6,560 nucleotides of DNA, taken from Verrucomicrobiota bacterium (GTDB taxonomy: Bacteria > Verrucomicrobiota > Verrucomicrobiae > Chthoniobacterales > UBA10450). The first letter of the stretch is position 1; every line of letters begins with the position of its first letter. Shown here piece by piece: positions 5,303-6,560 of the stretch. The notes beneath the pieces are model-generated. The model made no database searches. It worked only from the letters and a program-made list of their open reading frames with translations, and was not told the DNA's origin. The position numbers and the translations under genes are program-made. Where the stretch lies: NCBI GenBank assembly GCA_003219495.1, contig QHOZ01000169.1:1-6560 (forward strand), written 5' to 3'.

Positions 5303-6560
5303 TTATTTCTTGTAGGCCGGAATTTCCGGCAACGTCGGCGGCTCGACCATTTCCTCTTCTTCCTCGACTTGATTTACCGGCTGACCCGCCGGATTCACGA
5401 GACGCGCGGTTACGAAGATGATGAGGTTACGCTTGATGTGTTGATCGACATTTGTGCGGAACAAACGGCCAACCATCGGGATGTCGCCGAGAAATGGAGT
5501 GCGGTCTTCGACTTTTTGCACGTCTTCGCGCATCAATCCGCCGAGGACCACCGTTTGCCCGTCCCACACGCTCACGCTCGTTGTGACTTTGCGCGTGCTG
5601 AAGATCGGCTGATTGATGACGTTGTCGGTGAGCGTAATCGATTCATTCGCGGTGCCAAGGATCGTTGTCGGCACGCCAAGAAAACCAAGCAGTGCAGGAT
5701 TCACAGTTTTGATTGGACTGCCGTAATTGATGAAGCCTTCGAACTCGACCACCTGGGGCACGAGGTTCAAGTCGATTGTGATCCCATCGGGACCGACCAC
5801 GGGTTCCACTTCCAAAGTGACGCCGGTGTTGCGCGTTTCGAAATTAGAAGGCGTTGATGGTCCGACGACCGGCAACGCGATGGTCGTCGTGGTCGAGCTG
5901 CTGGAACCGCGTCCCTGAATGTCCGGAACTTTCGGCTCGGTGAACTGCGTCGGATAACGAAACTCGCGAACGATCTCGATCACGGCGCGCTGTCCGCTCT
6001 TAGTCGTAATCTTCGGCGCGGAGAGCAAATCGATCCCCTTCTTCTGGTTCAACGCGCGAATCACAACCTGAAATTGCGGATCAGTAAACACGCCCGACAA
6101 TCCGAAAATTCCCGGAGCAAGCGCGCTCGCGCCCATCGATGGAAACAGGAGCGCGTCAATCGCATTGGCGCTGATCGCAAAACCGCCGCTGCGATTGCCG
6201 GAGGTTACGGGAAATTGTCCGACGGGATTGCTACTCCCCGGCGGCGTGAACGGCCAATCCGCGGGATTCACCGGCGCGCCAGTCCCGGAAGTTCCGCCGC
6301 CGCCGAAAACTTTGTGATTGCCGATGTTAAATTGGCCGAGCAACCAATCGAAGCCGAGCTCCTTCAAATTGTTTTGATTGATCTCGACGAATTTCGCTTC
6401 GATCTCGACTTGTTTCGGGCCGGAGACGCTCGCTTGTTCAACAATCGCATCGACGAGCTCGAGATTGTCCGCCGTGTTGCGCACGATCAAACGGCTGCTT
6501 TGCGGTAGAAAATGCGCGCTCGCGCCCGGCGGAAACGGAACGCCCTGGCTCTCGAGAAAT
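5303..6560 (-). CDS. Secretin (GspD/PilQ family), C-terminal 418 residues, 5' partial
   Basis: Secretins form the multimeric gated outer-membrane channel of type IV pilus and type II/III secretion machines. The frame stays open to the right edge, so the real start lies outside; the TTG at 6490 is internal. Numbering from the edge, residues about 18-45 are the end of a secretin N-domain (SSRLIVRNTADNLELVDAIV). The secretin domain proper runs from about 48 (QVEIEAKFVEI) to about 390 and includes the gate-region sequence GIDLLSAPKITTKSGQ (175-190), VWDGQTVVLGGL (331-342) and the family signature TPFLGDIPMVGRLF (354-367), ending at LIIFVTARLVNP. Two low-complexity stretches occur: a Gly/Pro/Ser-rich insertion (about 84-125) and a Ser/Thr run (219-226). 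An acidic tail VEEEEEMVEPP (398-408) precedes the end. Pilus PilQ and type II GspD cannot be told apart without the N-terminal domains and neighbours. The next gene, coaE, abuts its stop. Confidence 0.93.
   Translation of the reverse strand, partial: FLESQGVPFPPGASAHFLPQSSRLIVRNTADNLELVDAIVEQASVSGPKQVEIEAKFVEINQNNLKELGFDWLLGQFNIGNHKVFGGGGTSGTGAPVNPADWPFTPPGSSNPVGQFPVTSGNRSGGFAISANAIDALLFPSMGASALAPGIFGLSGVFTDPQFQVVIRALNQKKGIDLLSAPKITTKSGQRAVIEIVREFRYPTQFTEPKVPDIQGRGSSSSTTTTIALPVVGPSTPSNFETRNTGVTLEVEPVVGPDGITIDLNLVPQVVEFEGFINYGSPIKTVNPALLGFLGVPTTILGTANESITLTDNVINQPIFSTRKVTTSVSVWDGQTVVLGGLMREDVQKVEDRTPFLGDIPMVGRLFRTNVDQHIKRNLIIFVTARLVNPAGQPVNQVEEEEEMVEPPTLPEIPAYKK

Noticed and set aside
4619..5857. 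Open frame of 412 codons on the plus strand
   Set aside because: It lies antisense to coaE, the start of rho and much of the secretin, all of which have clear family motifs. The translation has no recognisable domain and an odd, shadow-like composition rich in Arg, His, Phe and Asp. It is best explained by the codon structure of the opposite strand.
6488..6490. TTG as the start of the secretin
   Set aside because: The frame continues without a stop to the right edge, with sensible secretin N-domain residues upstream, so this Leu codon is internal and the gene is truncated by the window.
1..6560. CRISPR arrays, tRNA or rRNA genes, insertion sequences, att sites, toxin-antitoxin or phage genes
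   Set aside because: Both strands were read for regular repeats, terminal inverted repeats, cloverleaf sequences and transposase or integrase motifs, and none was seen. Recurrent GATCG words are short and dispersed and do not form an array.

Overview
The window is a 6.56 kb stretch of bacterial chromosome with moderately high GC and densely packed housekeeping genes. I see no mobile element, CRISPR array, rRNA, tRNA or defence module. The gene set (a type IV pilus/type II-type secretin running straight into coaE, rho and rnd, next to a glutamine-dependent NAD+ synthase) and the protein style suggest a Gram-negative, didermic bacterium. Verrucomicrobiota (PVC group) is my best guess, but it is an inference from gene content and general resemblance, not a demonstrated assignment.

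Left part (1-666): the last 34 codons of an unidentified plus-strand gene end at 107. A small minus-strand gene follows, convergent with it, encoding a single-pass membrane protein (131-445, start uncertain). The 190 bases before nadE have no secure gene. A minus-strand frame there (617 down to about 476) would join the membrane-protein frame if one base were removed from a six-T run at 477-482, so the gene may really begin near 617 or may be frameshifted.

Middle (667-2295): nadE on the plus strand encodes a complete two-domain NAD+ synthase with a nitrilase-type glutaminase domain and a PP-loop synthetase domain. It converges on rnd, with only 21 bases between the stop codons and a short inverted repeat across the junction.

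Right part (2317-6560, all minus strand): a tightly packed run in the order secretin (5' end beyond the window), coaE, rho, rnd. The junctions are 0 bases (secretin TAA directly followed by coaE GTG), a 13-base overlap (coaE/rho) and a 4-base GTGA overlap (rho/rnd). This looks like one transcription unit with translational coupling. It would link an outer-membrane secretin, the last step of coenzyme A synthesis, transcription termination and a 3'-5' exoribonuclease. No internal promoter or rho leader is evident, so rho expression may depend on a promoter upstream of the secretin, outside this window.

Overall this is an ordinary core-genome region. The points most worth a second look are the possible frameshift in the small membrane-protein gene, the coupled secretin-coaE-rho-rnd arrangement, and substitutions at normally conserved RNA-contacting positions of Rho. 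I found no evidence for a new biological system.
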